Assembly (NCBI RefSeq): GCF_018224015.1
Contig: NZ_JAGPOT010000002.1
Location: 1-57,281, forward strand
DNA length: 57,281 nt
Direction of reading: 5' to 3'
From: Pseudarthrobacter albicanus
GTDB lineage: Bacteria > Actinomycetota > Actinomycetes > Actinomycetales > Micrococcaceae
The notes under the pieces are model-generated. The model saw nothing but the letters and a program-made list of their open reading frames with translations, was not told the origin of the DNA and did no database searches. The first letter of the stretch is position 1. Every line of letters starts with the position of its first letter. Below are positions 41,582-49,846 of this stretch, piece by piece. The translations under genes were made by a program, and so were the position numbers.

Positions 41582-43759
41582 CTACCACTTGTTGCGGGGC
41601 GTGAAGCCGCCCTCGGTGCGCGGCTTGCGGGCCGCGTCGGAGGAGACGCCACGTTCGCTGAAGGAGCGTCCGCCGCGGTCGGCCGAGGAACGCTCGCCGC
41701 CGCCGGCGTAGCCGCCGCGGCCGCCGTCGCTCTTGCGGAATTCGCGCTTGAAGCCGCCGTTGCCCTTGAAGTTGCCGCCACGGTCCCCGCCGCCGGAGAA
41801 GCCGCCGCGGTCGCCGCCACGGCTGGCACCCTGGTAGCCGCCACGGTCGCCGCCGCGGTCGCTCGCTGGTGAACGGCCCTTGTCCAGCTCGAGGTGGATC
41901 AGCTCGCCGCCGATCCGGGTGCGGGACAGGGCCTTCAACTGGTCGGCGCTGAGGTCCGCGGGAAGCTCCACGAGGGAGTGGTCCGCGCGGATGTCGATGC
42001 CGCCGATCTGGGCCGAGGAGATGCCGCCCTCGTTGGCGATGGCGCCCACGATGGAACCCGGCATGACGCGCTGGCGGCGTCCGACGGCGATCCGGTAGGT
42101 GGCGTTGCCCTCGGTCAGGGTGCGGGTCGGGCCGCGTGAACCGAAGCCGTCCTTGGCGCGCTCGCGCTTCTGGAATTCAGGAGCGGCCGGCAGTTCCTTG
42201 ACCAGGAGCGGCTGGCCGCCCTGGGCCATGACGGCCAGTGCGGCAGCGATCTCGGCGGCCGGAACGTTGTGCTCCTGCTCGTAGGAGGCGATGAGGTCGC
42301 GGAAGGCCGCGACGTCCTCGGACTCGAGCGTTTCGGTGATCTTCTCGGCGAACTTGCCCAGGCGCAGCGTGTTGACGGTCTCGGCCGTCGGCAGGTGCAT
42401 CTGCTCCACCGGCTGGCGGGTTGCCTTCTCGATGGAACGCAGCAGGTACTTCTCCCGCGGCGTCATGAACAGGATCGCGTCGCCGGAACGGCCTGCACGG
42501 CCGGTGCGGCCGATGCGGTGGACGTAGGACTCGGTGTCGTGCGGGATGTCGTAGTTGACCACGTGGCTGACGCGCTCCACGTCAAGGCCGCGGGCCGCGA
42601 CGTCGGTGGCGACCAGGATGTCGATCTTGCCGTCGCGCAGGGCCTCGACCGTGCGCTCACGCTGCTGCTGCGGGATGTCGCCGTTGATGGCGGCAGCCTG
42701 GAAGCCGCGGGACCGCAGCTTGTCGGCGAGGTCCTCGGTGGCCATCTTGGTCCGCACGAACGCGATGACGCCCTCGAAGTCTTCGACCTCAAGGATGCGG
42801 GTCAGCGCGTCGAGCTTGTGCGGGCCCATGACCTGCAGGTAGCGCTGGCGGGTGTTGGCGCCCGTGGTGGTCTTGGACTTGACCTGGACCTCGGCCGGGT
42901 TGTTCAGGTACTGCTTGGACAGCCGGCGGATCTGGCTCGGCATCGTGGCGGAGAACAGGGCAACCTGGCGGCCCTCGGGGGTCTGCTGGAAGATCTGCTC
43001 CACGTCCTCGGCGAAGCCCATGCGGAGCATCTCGTCGGCCTCGTCCAGCACCAGGTACTGGAGTTCGGACAGGTCCAGGGAACCCTTGGCGATGTGGTCG
43101 ATCACACGGCCGGGGGTACCGACAACAACCTGGGCGCCGCGGCGCAGGCCGGCCAGCTGGGGGCCGTAGGCGGAGCCGCCGTACACCGGGAGGACGGTGA
43201 AGTCATCGATGTGCTTGGCGTAGGACGTGAAGGCCTCGGCAACCTGGAGCGCCAGCTCACGGGTGGGAGCCAGGACCAGGGCCTGGGTCTTGCGGGACGG
43301 GCCGTTGAGGTCGTGGAGCTCGGCCAGGCGGGACAGTGCCGGTACTGCGAATGCTGCAGTCTTACCGGTACCGGTCTGGGCCAGGCCCACGACGTCGCGG
43401 CCTTCGAGCAGCAGCGGGATGGTTGCTGCCTGGATCGGGGACGGCTTCTCGTAGCCGACGTCCTGCAGGGCGGCCAGGACACGGCCGTCGATGCCGAGGT
43501 CAACGAACTTGACGCCCTCGTCCTCGGCGTCCTCATCCTCGGATGCGGCCTTCGGGGCGGACTTCGCCTCGGCCTTGGTGTCCTCGGACTTGGCCTCGGT
43601 CTTGATGTCGTCCTGGGGGGCTGCCTCGGCAGCGGCCGGAGCTTCGGTGAATACCGGGGCTCCGGTGGTGGATCCGGCTGCGGGGGCAGCCGTCTCAGAA
43701 GTCTCGACGTCGATCTCGACGGTTTCGGTTTCGACGGAGTTGTTCTGATTTTCGGGCAT
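41582..43759 (-). CDS. deaD: DEAD-box ATP-dependent RNA helicase (CsdA/DeaD type)
   Basis: 725 residues from the ATG at 43759, preceded by GAGGAA; an ATG 7 codons upstream is possible. It unwinds RNA in ribosome assembly and cold adaptation. Order: an acidic Ala/Glu-rich tail (about 1-75), motif Q and the ATPase loop AQTGTGKTAAF, VLDEADEML, SATMP, then the second RecA domain with VATDVAARGLDVERV and HRIGRTGRAGRSG. Next come a DbpA-like RNA-binding domain (about 540-620) and a Gly/Arg-rich RGG tail (about 625-725). A leader of up to about 200 bases may allow cold-dependent control. Confidence 0.94.
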   Translation of the reverse strand: MPENQNNSVETETVEIDVETSETAAPAAGSTTGAPVFTEAPAAAEAAPQDDIKTEAKSEDTKAEAKSAPKAASEDEDAEDEGVKFVDLGIDGRVLAALQDVGYEKPSPIQAATIPLLLEGRDVVGLAQTGTGKTAAFAVPALSRLAELHDLNGPSRKTQALVLAPTRELALQVAEAFTSYAKHIDDFTVLPVYGGSAYGPQLAGLRRGAQVVVGTPGRVIDHIAKGSLDLSELQYLVLDEADEMLRMGFAEDVEQIFQQTPEGRQVALFSATMPSQIRRLSKQYLNNPAEVQVKSKTTTGANTRQRYLQVMGPHKLDALTRILEVEDFEGVIAFVRTKMATEDLADKLRSRGFQAAAINGDIPQQQRERTVEALRDGKIDILVATDVAARGLDVERVSHVVNYDIPHDTESYVHRIGRTGRAGRSGDAILFMTPREKYLLRSIEKATRQPVEQMHLPTAETVNTLRLGKFAEKITETLESEDVAAFRDLIASYEQEHNVPAAEIAAALAVMAQGGQPLLVKELPAAPEFQKRERAKDGFGSRGPTRTLTEGNATYRIAVGRRQRVMPGSIVGAIANEGGISSAQIGGIDIRADHSLVELPADLSADQLKALSRTRIGGELIHLELDKGRSPASDRGGDRGGYQGASRGGDRGGFSGGGDRGGNFKGNGGFKREFRKSDGGRGGYAGGGERSSADRGGRSFSERGVSSDAARKPRTEGGFTPRNKW

Positions 43760-43851
43760 AGGTGAATTTTCCTCATCCATAGGGGCCAAGCGGCACAACC
43801 CGAGGTGAGCGGAGCCGCAGTACGCGTGACCGTAAGCAGCCGGGCATCCTT

Positions 43852-43865
43852 TGACCGGCCGGTCA
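43852..43865. promoter_or_regulatory. 14-base palindrome in deaD leader
   Basis: TGACCGGCCGGTCA is perfectly symmetric and lies about 95 bases before the deaD start. It could be an operator or an RNA hairpin. Confidence 0.4.
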
Positions 43866-43965
43866 CAGAAGTCCGGCGCTTTCGCAATCCCATGGCAGGA
43901 CTTCGCGCTGCATCTCTTGGCTGCTATCTCAGCAGTCTGTACAGCGTTTTCTTTAGCCGGCTCTC

Positions 43966-44061
43966 CCTATGAAAATGCCCGCACCACAGTTGCGGGCCCC
44001 AACACTTGCCAGTCCTGCCTCAAGAATTGGGCAGGAAAAAGGGATTTCCGGAGTGGGGGAT
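43966..44061 (-). ncRNA. Candidate small RNA upstream of deaD
   Basis: On the minus strand a TACACT box (44068-44073) is followed about 30 bases later by the hairpin CCTGCC/GGCAGG, and then by GCCCGCA-7-TGCGGGC plus ATTTTC, a good terminator (43977-43997). Together they outline an RNA of about 95 bases with no ORF. It could instead be only the terminator region of the MOSC gene. Boundaries are estimates. Confidence 0.3.
43977..43997 (-). terminator. Terminator-like hairpin
   Basis: Arms GCCCGCA and TGCGGGC with a 7-base loop; read leftward the stem is followed by ATTTTC. Confidence 0.55.
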
Positions 44062-44206
44062 ATTTCAAGTGTAGGGCATGGATCCGCACTTGGGTAACCC
44101 GGAAGGCCGACGGCGGCGGTGAGCTTGCGCACACGGCCCTCCGGACCGGCGGGATGGAAGTCAGCCGGACGGCACTCGCGACGGCAGCCGGCGCCACGGC
44201 CGGCGG

Positions 44207-44860
44207 TCACACGCCGAGCCGGCGGCGCAGCCTCTCGAATTCCTCGTGGTACTCGGGCTGGAGGCGGATCTCGCCGTCGGCGTCGGCGTCGCGCAGGGCC
44301 TCCATGTCGTCCAGGGTGGGGTCGGAGAACCATTTCCCGATCGTCACCCCGTGGGTGGGGACGAAGATCCGGTGGATGTGGTCCCCGGCCCGGATGGTGC
44401 CGGTGTGGACCACGCGGAGGTAGGTGCCCACCTTCCCGGCGTCGGCGAACCGCCTGGCCCATTCCGGCTCGCCCATCCGCCGCTGGAAGGTCGCGCAGGG
44501 CGTGCGCGGCGAGGTCACTTCGACCTCGACGTCGAGGCCGATCTTCCAGCGTTCCCCGATCACGGCGCTGGTGGCGTCGATGCCCGCGATGCGCAGGTTC
44601 TCGCCGAAGATGCCTGGCGGCAGTTCACGCCCGAGCTCCACTGCCCAGTAGTCGGCGTCGGCCTGGGAGTAGGCGTACAGCGCCTGGTCCTCGCCCCCGT
44701 GATGGATCCGGCTCGCCTGGATGTCCCCGCGCAGGCCCAGCTTGTGCACCCGGACGGGGCCGTCCACTGGGCGCTTGTCGATCGCCGTCACGCCGACGCT
44801 GCCCGCGTCCTCAAGCAGCTGGTGAACCCGGCAGACGGCAAGCACAGATGCGGTGTCCAT
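44207..44860 (-). CDS. MOSC-domain protein (YiiM-like)
   Basis: 217 residues from the ATG at 44860. MOSC domains carry a conserved Cys and act in molybdenum-cofactor sulfur transfer or reduction of N-hydroxylated compounds. Here the Cys is in TSPRTPCATFQRRM, with GLRGDIQASRIHHGGEDQAL (upstream motif) and GIFGENLRIAGI. The layout matches YiiM-type stand-alone MOSC proteins. TACACT lies 6 bases before the ATG, so a leaderless transcript is likely. Confidence 0.87.
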   Translation of the reverse strand: MDTASVLAVCRVHQLLEDAGSVGVTAIDKRPVDGPVRVHKLGLRGDIQASRIHHGGEDQALYAYSQADADYWAVELGRELPPGIFGENLRIAGIDATSAVIGERWKIGLDVEVEVTSPRTPCATFQRRMGEPEWARRFADAGKVGTYLRVVHTGTIRAGDHIHRIFVPTHGVTIGKWFSDPTLDDMEALRDADADGEIRLQPEYHEEFERLRRRLGV

Positions 44861-44866
44861 GGCACC

Positions 44867-44872
44867 AGTGTA
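44867..44872 (-). promoter_or_regulatory. Candidate leaderless -10 box (MOSC gene)
   Basis: TACACT on the minus strand, then GGTGCC, then the ATG at 44860. Confidence 0.45.
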
Positions 44873-45060
44873 GGCCCGGCGCCGCTCAGGACAGGGCGTT
44901 GCGGCGGACCCGCCGTCTTCTCCCCCGTTTTTCCTTGGGCGGCGGCCCGGAAGTTGGCTAGGCTGGCTGCGGATGCTGGCCCCGCTGCGCTTAGCTGCCT
45001 GAACCAGCTCCAGCGGAGCATCCCGGTCACCGGGTACCGGAGGGACGAGCAAGATCGCGC

Positions 45061-45076
45061 AGGACGGAACCGTCCT
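45061..45076. promoter_or_regulatory. Inverted repeat before ygiB-like gene
   Basis: AGGACGG-AA-CCGTCCT is a perfect inverted repeat about 34 bases before the TTG start. It may be an operator or a leader hairpin. The rest of the 249-base gap shows nothing else clear. Confidence 0.4.
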
Positions 45077-45109
45077 ACGGTTACGAGCAGGCGGAAGCAG
45101 GGGGACGCA

Positions 45110-45712
45110 TTGGGCAGGCAAGAGGACCCGGAGGAGCCGCAGCCGGACAGGACACAGCCGGACAGGAAGCAGCCGCCGTGGCAGGTCCCCCAGCCCGAGC
45201 TCCGGCCTGAGCTGCTCAACCAGGCCCCGGCCGGCGCCCCGCCTTCTTCCGGCCCCTCGCCGGACGCCATCTTTGACCCCTTTGAACGCGAACGCGAGCG
45301 TGACCTGGCGGGCGCGGCGGCCCGGAAGAAGCGGTCGCAGCGCCGCACCGTCGTCGTCGGGCTCGGCGTGACAGCACTCCTGGCCGGCACCATCACCGCC
45401 ATTGTTGCCAGCAACGAAGCGGAGCCCGACTACGCCCAGGTCTGCTTCAACGACGAAACCGGCGAGCGGGTAGAGGACACGAACTGCGGCAACAGCAGCA
45501 GCGCGGGACGCAGCTCCGCGCTCTACGCGTGGTACTTCTATTCCCGCGGCGCCAGCGTGCCCGGCGTGGGCCAGAACCGCTCCGGCTACCCCAGCTACAC
45601 GAAGACGGTACCGTCCGGCGCGAGGCCGTCCACGGGGTACAGCACCAAGGGCGGCACGGTCAGCCGGGGCGGCTTCGGCGGCAGCTCCAAGGGCGGAAGC
45701 ACGGGAGGCTAG
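45110..45712 (+). CDS. YgiB-like (DUF1190-related) membrane-anchored protein
   Basis: 200 residues from TTG at 45110 with GGGGG upstream. Order: a Pro/Gln-rich cytoplasmic tail (1-50), a basic patch (RKKRSQRR, 72-79), one membrane helix (about 80-101), and an outside part with Cys112 and Cys126 and the ending GGTVSRGGFGGSS. That ending closely resembles the TVxRGGFG end of E. coli YgiB, and the next gene is a YgiC homologue, as in E. coli. The E. coli protein is a lipoprotein; this one has a membrane helix instead. Function is unknown in both. Confidence 0.65.
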   Translation: MGRQEDPEEPQPDRTQPDRKQPPWQVPQPELRPELLNQAPAGAPPSSGPSPDAIFDPFERERERDLAGAAARKKRSQRRTVVVGLGVTALLAGTITAIVASNEAEPDYAQVCFNDETGERVEDTNCGNSSSAGRSSALYAWYFYSRGASVPGVGQNRSGYPSYTKTVPSGARPSTGYSTKGGTVSRGGFGGSSKGGSTGG

Positions 45713-45714
45713 GC

Positions 45715-46941
45715 ATGAAGCGACTGGTATCCGAGCCGCGGCCGGACTGGAAACGGCGGATCGAGGAGCAGGGCCTGGTCTTCTCGACCACCGCCTTGCC
45801 CGACGGCAGGAACGTCGAGTACTGGCACGAGGGCGCCTATTACGAATTCACCATGGACGAGGTGGAGACCCTCGAACAGACCGCCGAGGACATGCACCTC
45901 ATGTGCCTGGAAGCCGCGAAGTTCCTCGCCACCGGCGCAATGGGCACGATCGGCATCGGCGCGGAGGCGCTGGAGCTGGCGGGAGAGTCCCTGCAGGCCG
46001 GCGACGCGGACATCTACGGCCGCTTCGACTTCATCTACGACGGCTTGGGCGGCCCGGCCAAGATGCTGGAATACAACGCCGATACCCCCACCGGGCTGAT
46101 CGAGGCCGCCGTCGCGCAGTGGTTCTGGCTCCAGGATGTCTTCCCCGAAAAGGACCAGTGGAACGGCATCCACGAGGCCCTGATCCGGCAGTGGAAGAAA
46201 CTGCAGTACCGCACCGGCATGAGCACGCTGCATGTTGCCCACTCCGAGGCGGAGGAATCCGGCGAGGACTGGATGACCGCGGCCTACATGCGCGACGTCG
46301 CCGGCCAGGCCGGCTGGACCACGATCGGGATCAACATGTCCGACATCGGCTGGGATCCGAACCTCAACCGCTTCGTGGACCTGGACAACTTCCTGATCAG
46401 CACCATCTTCAAGCTCTACCCCTGGGAACTGATGATGAAGGAGCCGTTCGGGCACCGGCTGCTCCAGCGCGCCCACAATCCGCGCTGGCTGGAACCGGCC
46501 TGGAAGATGCTCCTGTCCAACAAGGCCCTGCTCGCCGCCCTCTGGCACCTCTACCCGGACCACCCCAACCTCCTCCCCGCCTACCTGGACGGCCCCGGTC
46601 CGCTCAAGGAATGGGTGGCCAAGCCGCTGCACGGCCGCGAAGGGGACAACATCAGGATCCACGCCGCCGGCATCCACCTCGAGCAGCCCGGCGGCTACGG
46701 CCGCGAAGGCTGGTGCTACCAGCAGTTCCACGCCCTGCCCGACTTCGACGGCAACCGTCCGGTCCTCGGGCTGTGGGTGGTGGGCGGCGAATCCGTCGGC
46801 TGCGGCATCCGCGAATCCGACGGTCCCGTCACCGACTACTTCTGCCGCTTCGTGCCGAACACCATCGACGCTCCGGCGCCGCTTCCGCCGGCTTCGAACC
46901 AGGGCCAGGCCTACTCCAGCAAGGCAGGTATCGCACCATGA
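45715..46941 (+). CDS. YgiC-like ATP-grasp ligase (glutathionylspermidine synthase family)
   Basis: 408 residues, ATG at 45715, 2 bases after the ygiB-like stop. It is the C-terminal synthetase fold of glutathionylspermidine synthase, without the amidase domain. Seen: MLEYNADTPTGLIEAA (metal/ATP acidic residues), STIFKLYPWELMMKE and VAKPLHGREGDNIRI (ATP-grasp Lys and glycine loop). The family joins a carboxylate to an amine using ATP, but YgiC/YjfC relatives do not make glutathionylspermidine and their substrate is unsettled. Actinobacteria mostly use mycothiol, not glutathione, so another peptide or polyamine substrate is expected. It overlaps the next gene by 4 bases. Confidence 0.85.
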   Translation: MKRLVSEPRPDWKRRIEEQGLVFSTTALPDGRNVEYWHEGAYYEFTMDEVETLEQTAEDMHLMCLEAAKFLATGAMGTIGIGAEALELAGESLQAGDADIYGRFDFIYDGLGGPAKMLEYNADTPTGLIEAAVAQWFWLQDVFPEKDQWNGIHEALIRQWKKLQYRTGMSTLHVAHSEAEESGEDWMTAAYMRDVAGQAGWTTIGINMSDIGWDPNLNRFVDLDNFLISTIFKLYPWELMMKEPFGHRLLQRAHNPRWLEPAWKMLLSNKALLAALWHLYPDHPNLLPAYLDGPGPLKEWVAKPLHGREGDNIRIHAAGIHLEQPGGYGREGWCYQQFHALPDFDGNRPVLGLWVVGGESVGCGIRESDGPVTDYFCRFVPNTIDAPAPLPPASNQGQAYSSKAGIAP

Positions 46942-48470
46942 GCACCCCGACGACGACGGCGGCCGGCGGCCCGGGCGGACCGGGCGGCCCGTCCGCGGTT
47001 CCCGCCAAGGGACTGCGGGCCGGAATCCTTGACCTCGGCGACTCGGTCATGCTGGGGCTGGCCTCCACCGCGCCGGTCTATTCGCTCGCGGCGACCCTGG
47101 GCCTGATCGTGGCGGTGAACGGCAATTACACTCCCCTGATCCTGCTGCTGGGCTTCGTGCCCGTGCTGTTCATCGCCTACGCCTTCCGCGAGCTCAACAG
47201 CGCCATGCCGGACTGCGGCACCACCTTCATCTGGGCGCGGCGGGCCTTCGGCCCCTGGGCCGGCTGGCTGGGCGGCTGGGGCGTGGCGCTGGCCGGCGTC
47301 GTGGTCCTCGCCAACCTCGCCCAGGTCGCCGGACAGTACCTGTGGCTGCTGATCGGGGACGGGTCGCTGGCCGGAAACAGCCTCGTGGTGACCGCCACCG
47401 GAGTTGTCTTCATTGCTTTCATGACCATGGTGAACTACCGCGGCATCCGGCTCGGGGAGCATGTCCAGCGCGTCCTGACGTACGTGCAGTATGGGTCCCT
47501 GGGCATCTTCGCGCTGGCTATCGTTGTGCGGATTACCGGGGCACCTGGCGGGGCACCTGGCGGAGCCATAGCCGGCCAGGCGTTTGACCTGGAGTGGTTC
47601 AACCCGGTCGGCGCCTTCGCCGATCCCGGCGCCGTCGTGCACGGCGCGCTGCTGGCCCTGTTCATCTACTGGGGCTGGGACACCTGCCTGGCCCTGAACG
47701 AGGAAACCGAGAACCCCGCCAGGACCCCGGGCCGCGGCGCCGTCATCTCCGCGTTCGTGCTCGTGGCCATCTATGTGTCCGTGGCGCTGCTGGTGATGAT
47801 GTATGCCTCGGTGGGCACGGAAGGGATCGGCCTGGGCAACGAGGCCAACCGGAGCGACGTCTTCCTGGCCATGAAGGACGCGGTGCTGGGCCCGTGGGGC
47901 TGGCTGATCGTCGTCGCCGTGCTGGCCTCGGTGCTGTCCTCGACCCAGACCACCATCCTCCCCACCGCCCGCGGGACCCTGTCGATGGGCGTACACGGGG
48001 CGCTGCCGGCGAAGTTCGGCGAGGTCCACGAGCGCAACCGGACCCCCGGATTCTCCACCCAGGTCATGGGGGCCGCGGCGATCGCCTACTACGTGCTGAT
48101 GAGCCTCGTGAGCGAGAACCTGCTCTCCGATTCCATCAGCTCCATCAGCCTGTTCATCGCCTTCTATTACGCCCTTACCGGCTTCGCCTGCGTCTGGTAC
48201 TTCCGCGGGACCCTTGGCAGTTCGGCCCGCAACCTCTGGTTCCGGGGCATCCTGCCGCTGCTCGGGGCACTCCTGCTCACCGCCGCGTTCTTCATCTCGG
48301 CCGTGCAGATGTGGGATCCGGGCTACGGCGGCACCCGGATCCTGGGTGTGGGCGGGGCGTTCGTCAGCGGCGTGGTGCTGCTGGCGCTCGGGGTGGTGCT
48401 GGCCGTGGTGTGCCGGTTCGCGCCGGCCACCCGGGATTACTTCCGGAATCAGCCCGCCCCCGCGGTGTAG
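46938..48470 (+). CDS. APC-superfamily amino acid/polyamine permease
   Basis: 510 residues from the ATG in the ATGA overlap with the YgiC-like gene. About 12-13 helices; the first has the APC substrate loop DSVMLGLASTAPVYSLAATL, and WGWDTCLALNEETENPARTPG is a conserved APC loop. The N-terminal tail is Gly/Pro-rich. Tight coupling to the ATP-grasp gene suggests it imports the amine or amino acid used by the ligase, or moves the product. A 12-base tandem repeat (47537-47560) encodes GAPG units in one loop. Confidence 0.88.
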   Translation: MSTPTTTAAGGPGGPGGPSAVPAKGLRAGILDLGDSVMLGLASTAPVYSLAATLGLIVAVNGNYTPLILLLGFVPVLFIAYAFRELNSAMPDCGTTFIWARRAFGPWAGWLGGWGVALAGVVVLANLAQVAGQYLWLLIGDGSLAGNSLVVTATGVVFIAFMTMVNYRGIRLGEHVQRVLTYVQYGSLGIFALAIVVRITGAPGGAPGGAIAGQAFDLEWFNPVGAFADPGAVVHGALLALFIYWGWDTCLALNEETENPARTPGRGAVISAFVLVAIYVSVALLVMMYASVGTEGIGLGNEANRSDVFLAMKDAVLGPWGWLIVVAVLASVLSSTQTTILPTARGTLSMGVHGALPAKFGEVHERNRTPGFSTQVMGAAAIAYYVLMSLVSENLLSDSISSISLFIAFYYALTGFACVWYFRGTLGSSARNLWFRGILPLLGALLLTAAFFISAVQMWDPGYGGTRILGVGGAFVSGVVLLALGVVLAVVCRFAPATRDYFRNQPAPAV

Positions 48471-48479
48471 CCGGCGCCG

Positions 48480-48485
48480 TAGGAT
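48480..48485 (+). promoter_or_regulatory. Candidate leaderless -10 box (acyl-CoA dehydrogenase)
   Basis: TAGGAT, then GCTGGA, then the ATG at 48492. It suggests a promoter separate from the upstream permease. Confidence 0.45.
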
Positions 48486-48491
48486 GCTGGA

Positions 48492-49682
48492 ATGAGCCGT
48501 CTTCCCGAAGTTGCCGATGTATCCGATGTCCTGGCGATCGATTCCCTGCTGAGCGCCGAAGAGCTGGCCGTGCGCGAGAAGGTCCGCGATTTCACCAACC
48601 AGCGGATCCGCCCCGGGATCGCGGGGTGGTACGACGCCGGCGTCTTCCCGCTCGAGCTGGCTCCGGAACTGGGCGAGCTCGGGGTGCTCGGTATGGCGCT
48701 GGAGGGCTACGGCTGCCCCGGCCGCTCCGCCGTCGAATACGGCCTGGCCGCGATGGAACTGGAGGCCGGCGACTCCGGCATCCGCACCTTCGTCTCGGTG
48801 CAGGGATCCCTGGCCATGACGGCCATCCACAAATGGGGCTCGGAGGAGCAGAAGCAGGAGTGGCTCCCCCGGATGGCCGCGGGCGAACTGATCGGCAGCT
48901 TCGCGCTCACCGAACCCGCAGCCGGCTCCGACCCGGCGTCGATGACCACCTTCGCCCGCCGTGACGGCACGGGCCAGAACGCCGGCTGGGTGCTGGACGG
49001 CGCCAAGCGCTGGATTGGGCTCGCCTCCGTCGCGGACGTGCTGGTGGTGTGGGCGATGACCGACGACGGCGTCCACGGCTTCCTGGTCCCCACAGGAACT
49101 CCCGGGGTCACCGCGACGCCGATCGGGCAGAAGCTGTCGATGCGCGCCTCGATCCAGTGCGATATCACGTTCGACGGCGTCCGGCTGGGTCCGGAGGCCC
49201 TGCTGCCGGCCGCCCGTGGGCTGCGCGGGCCGTTCTCCTGCCTGAACGAGGCCCGGTACGGGATCGCGTGGGGCGCGATGGGCGCCGCCCGCGACTCCTA
49301 CGAGGCCGCGCTGCGGTACTCCCAGGAGCGGCTGCAGTTCGGCCGGCCGCTCGCCGGGTACCAGCTCACGCAGGAGAAGCTCGTGAACATGCTGCTGGAG
49401 ATCCAGAAGGGCACGCTGCTGGCCCTGCAGCTGGGGCGGCTCAAGGACGCCGGGAAGCTGCGGCCGGAGCAGATCTCGCTCGGCAAGCTCAACAATGTGC
49501 GCGAGGCGATCGCGATCGCCCGGGAGGCCCGCACCATCCTGGGCGGGAACGGGATCACCCTGGACTATTCGCCCCTGCGGCACGCCGTCAACCTCGAATC
49601 GGTCCGCACCTACGAGGGTACCGATGAGGTGCACACCCTGATCCTGGGCCAGCACATCACCGGCCTGGCCGCCTTCCGCTAG
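48492..49682 (+). CDS. Acyl-CoA dehydrogenase, glutaryl-CoA dehydrogenase-like
   Basis: 396 residues. FAD-dependent oxidation of an acyl-CoA. Seen: GSFALTEPAAGSDPASM (flavin/substrate loop), KRWIGLASVADVLVVWAMT, QFGRPLAGYQLTQEKLVNML, and the catalytic Glu in VRTYEGTDEVHTLILGQHITG. The Glu position and this ending match glutaryl-CoA dehydrogenases of lysine/tryptophan breakdown. An isobutyryl- or other short-chain enzyme remains possible. No pathway partners lie nearby. Confidence 0.88.
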   Translation: MSRLPEVADVSDVLAIDSLLSAEELAVREKVRDFTNQRIRPGIAGWYDAGVFPLELAPELGELGVLGMALEGYGCPGRSAVEYGLAAMELEAGDSGIRTFVSVQGSLAMTAIHKWGSEEQKQEWLPRMAAGELIGSFALTEPAAGSDPASMTTFARRDGTGQNAGWVLDGAKRWIGLASVADVLVVWAMTDDGVHGFLVPTGTPGVTATPIGQKLSMRASIQCDITFDGVRLGPEALLPAARGLRGPFSCLNEARYGIAWGAMGAARDSYEAALRYSQERLQFGRPLAGYQLTQEKLVNMLLEIQKGTLLALQLGRLKDAGKLRPEQISLGKLNNVREAIAIAREARTILGGNGITLDYSPLRHAVNLESVRTYEGTDEVHTLILGQHITGLAAFR

Positions 49683-49846
49683 TTTCCGGCCGGTTTTGAT
49701 CGGATGCCGCCGCCGTCCGGGGGGACTTTGGAGCCGATCCGGGCACCTGGGCTGCTAAACGACGGCGTGTCCGTGCCAAAGTGCCCCGGGACCGCGCCGA
49801 GGTCCGGCGCAGAGCCCTCTCCTCCTGACCAGGAGGGCATCCAGCC

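Larger units (their letters stand above)
43760..44206. other. 447-base gap: deaD leader, palindrome and candidate small RNA
   Basis: No protein gene is supported. It holds the 14-base palindrome TGACCGGCCGGTCA (43852-43865), a small hairpin CTGCT/AGCAG (43921-43935), a terminator-like hairpin (43977-43997) and a possible short transcript ahead of it (see 43966-44061). The part next to deaD is probably its 5' leader. Confidence 0.5.

Noticed and set aside
45529..45712. Longer start for the YgiC-like gene inside the ygiB-like gene
   Set aside because: The upstream in-frame residues are Arg/Pro-rich shadows; the ATG at 45715 begins the conserved family sequence.
46911..49655. A 914-codon open frame on the minus strand
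   Set aside because: It lies antisense to the APC permease and acyl-CoA dehydrogenase, both with clear motifs. Its product is a Gly/Arg/Gln/His-rich chance translation of GC-rich DNA.
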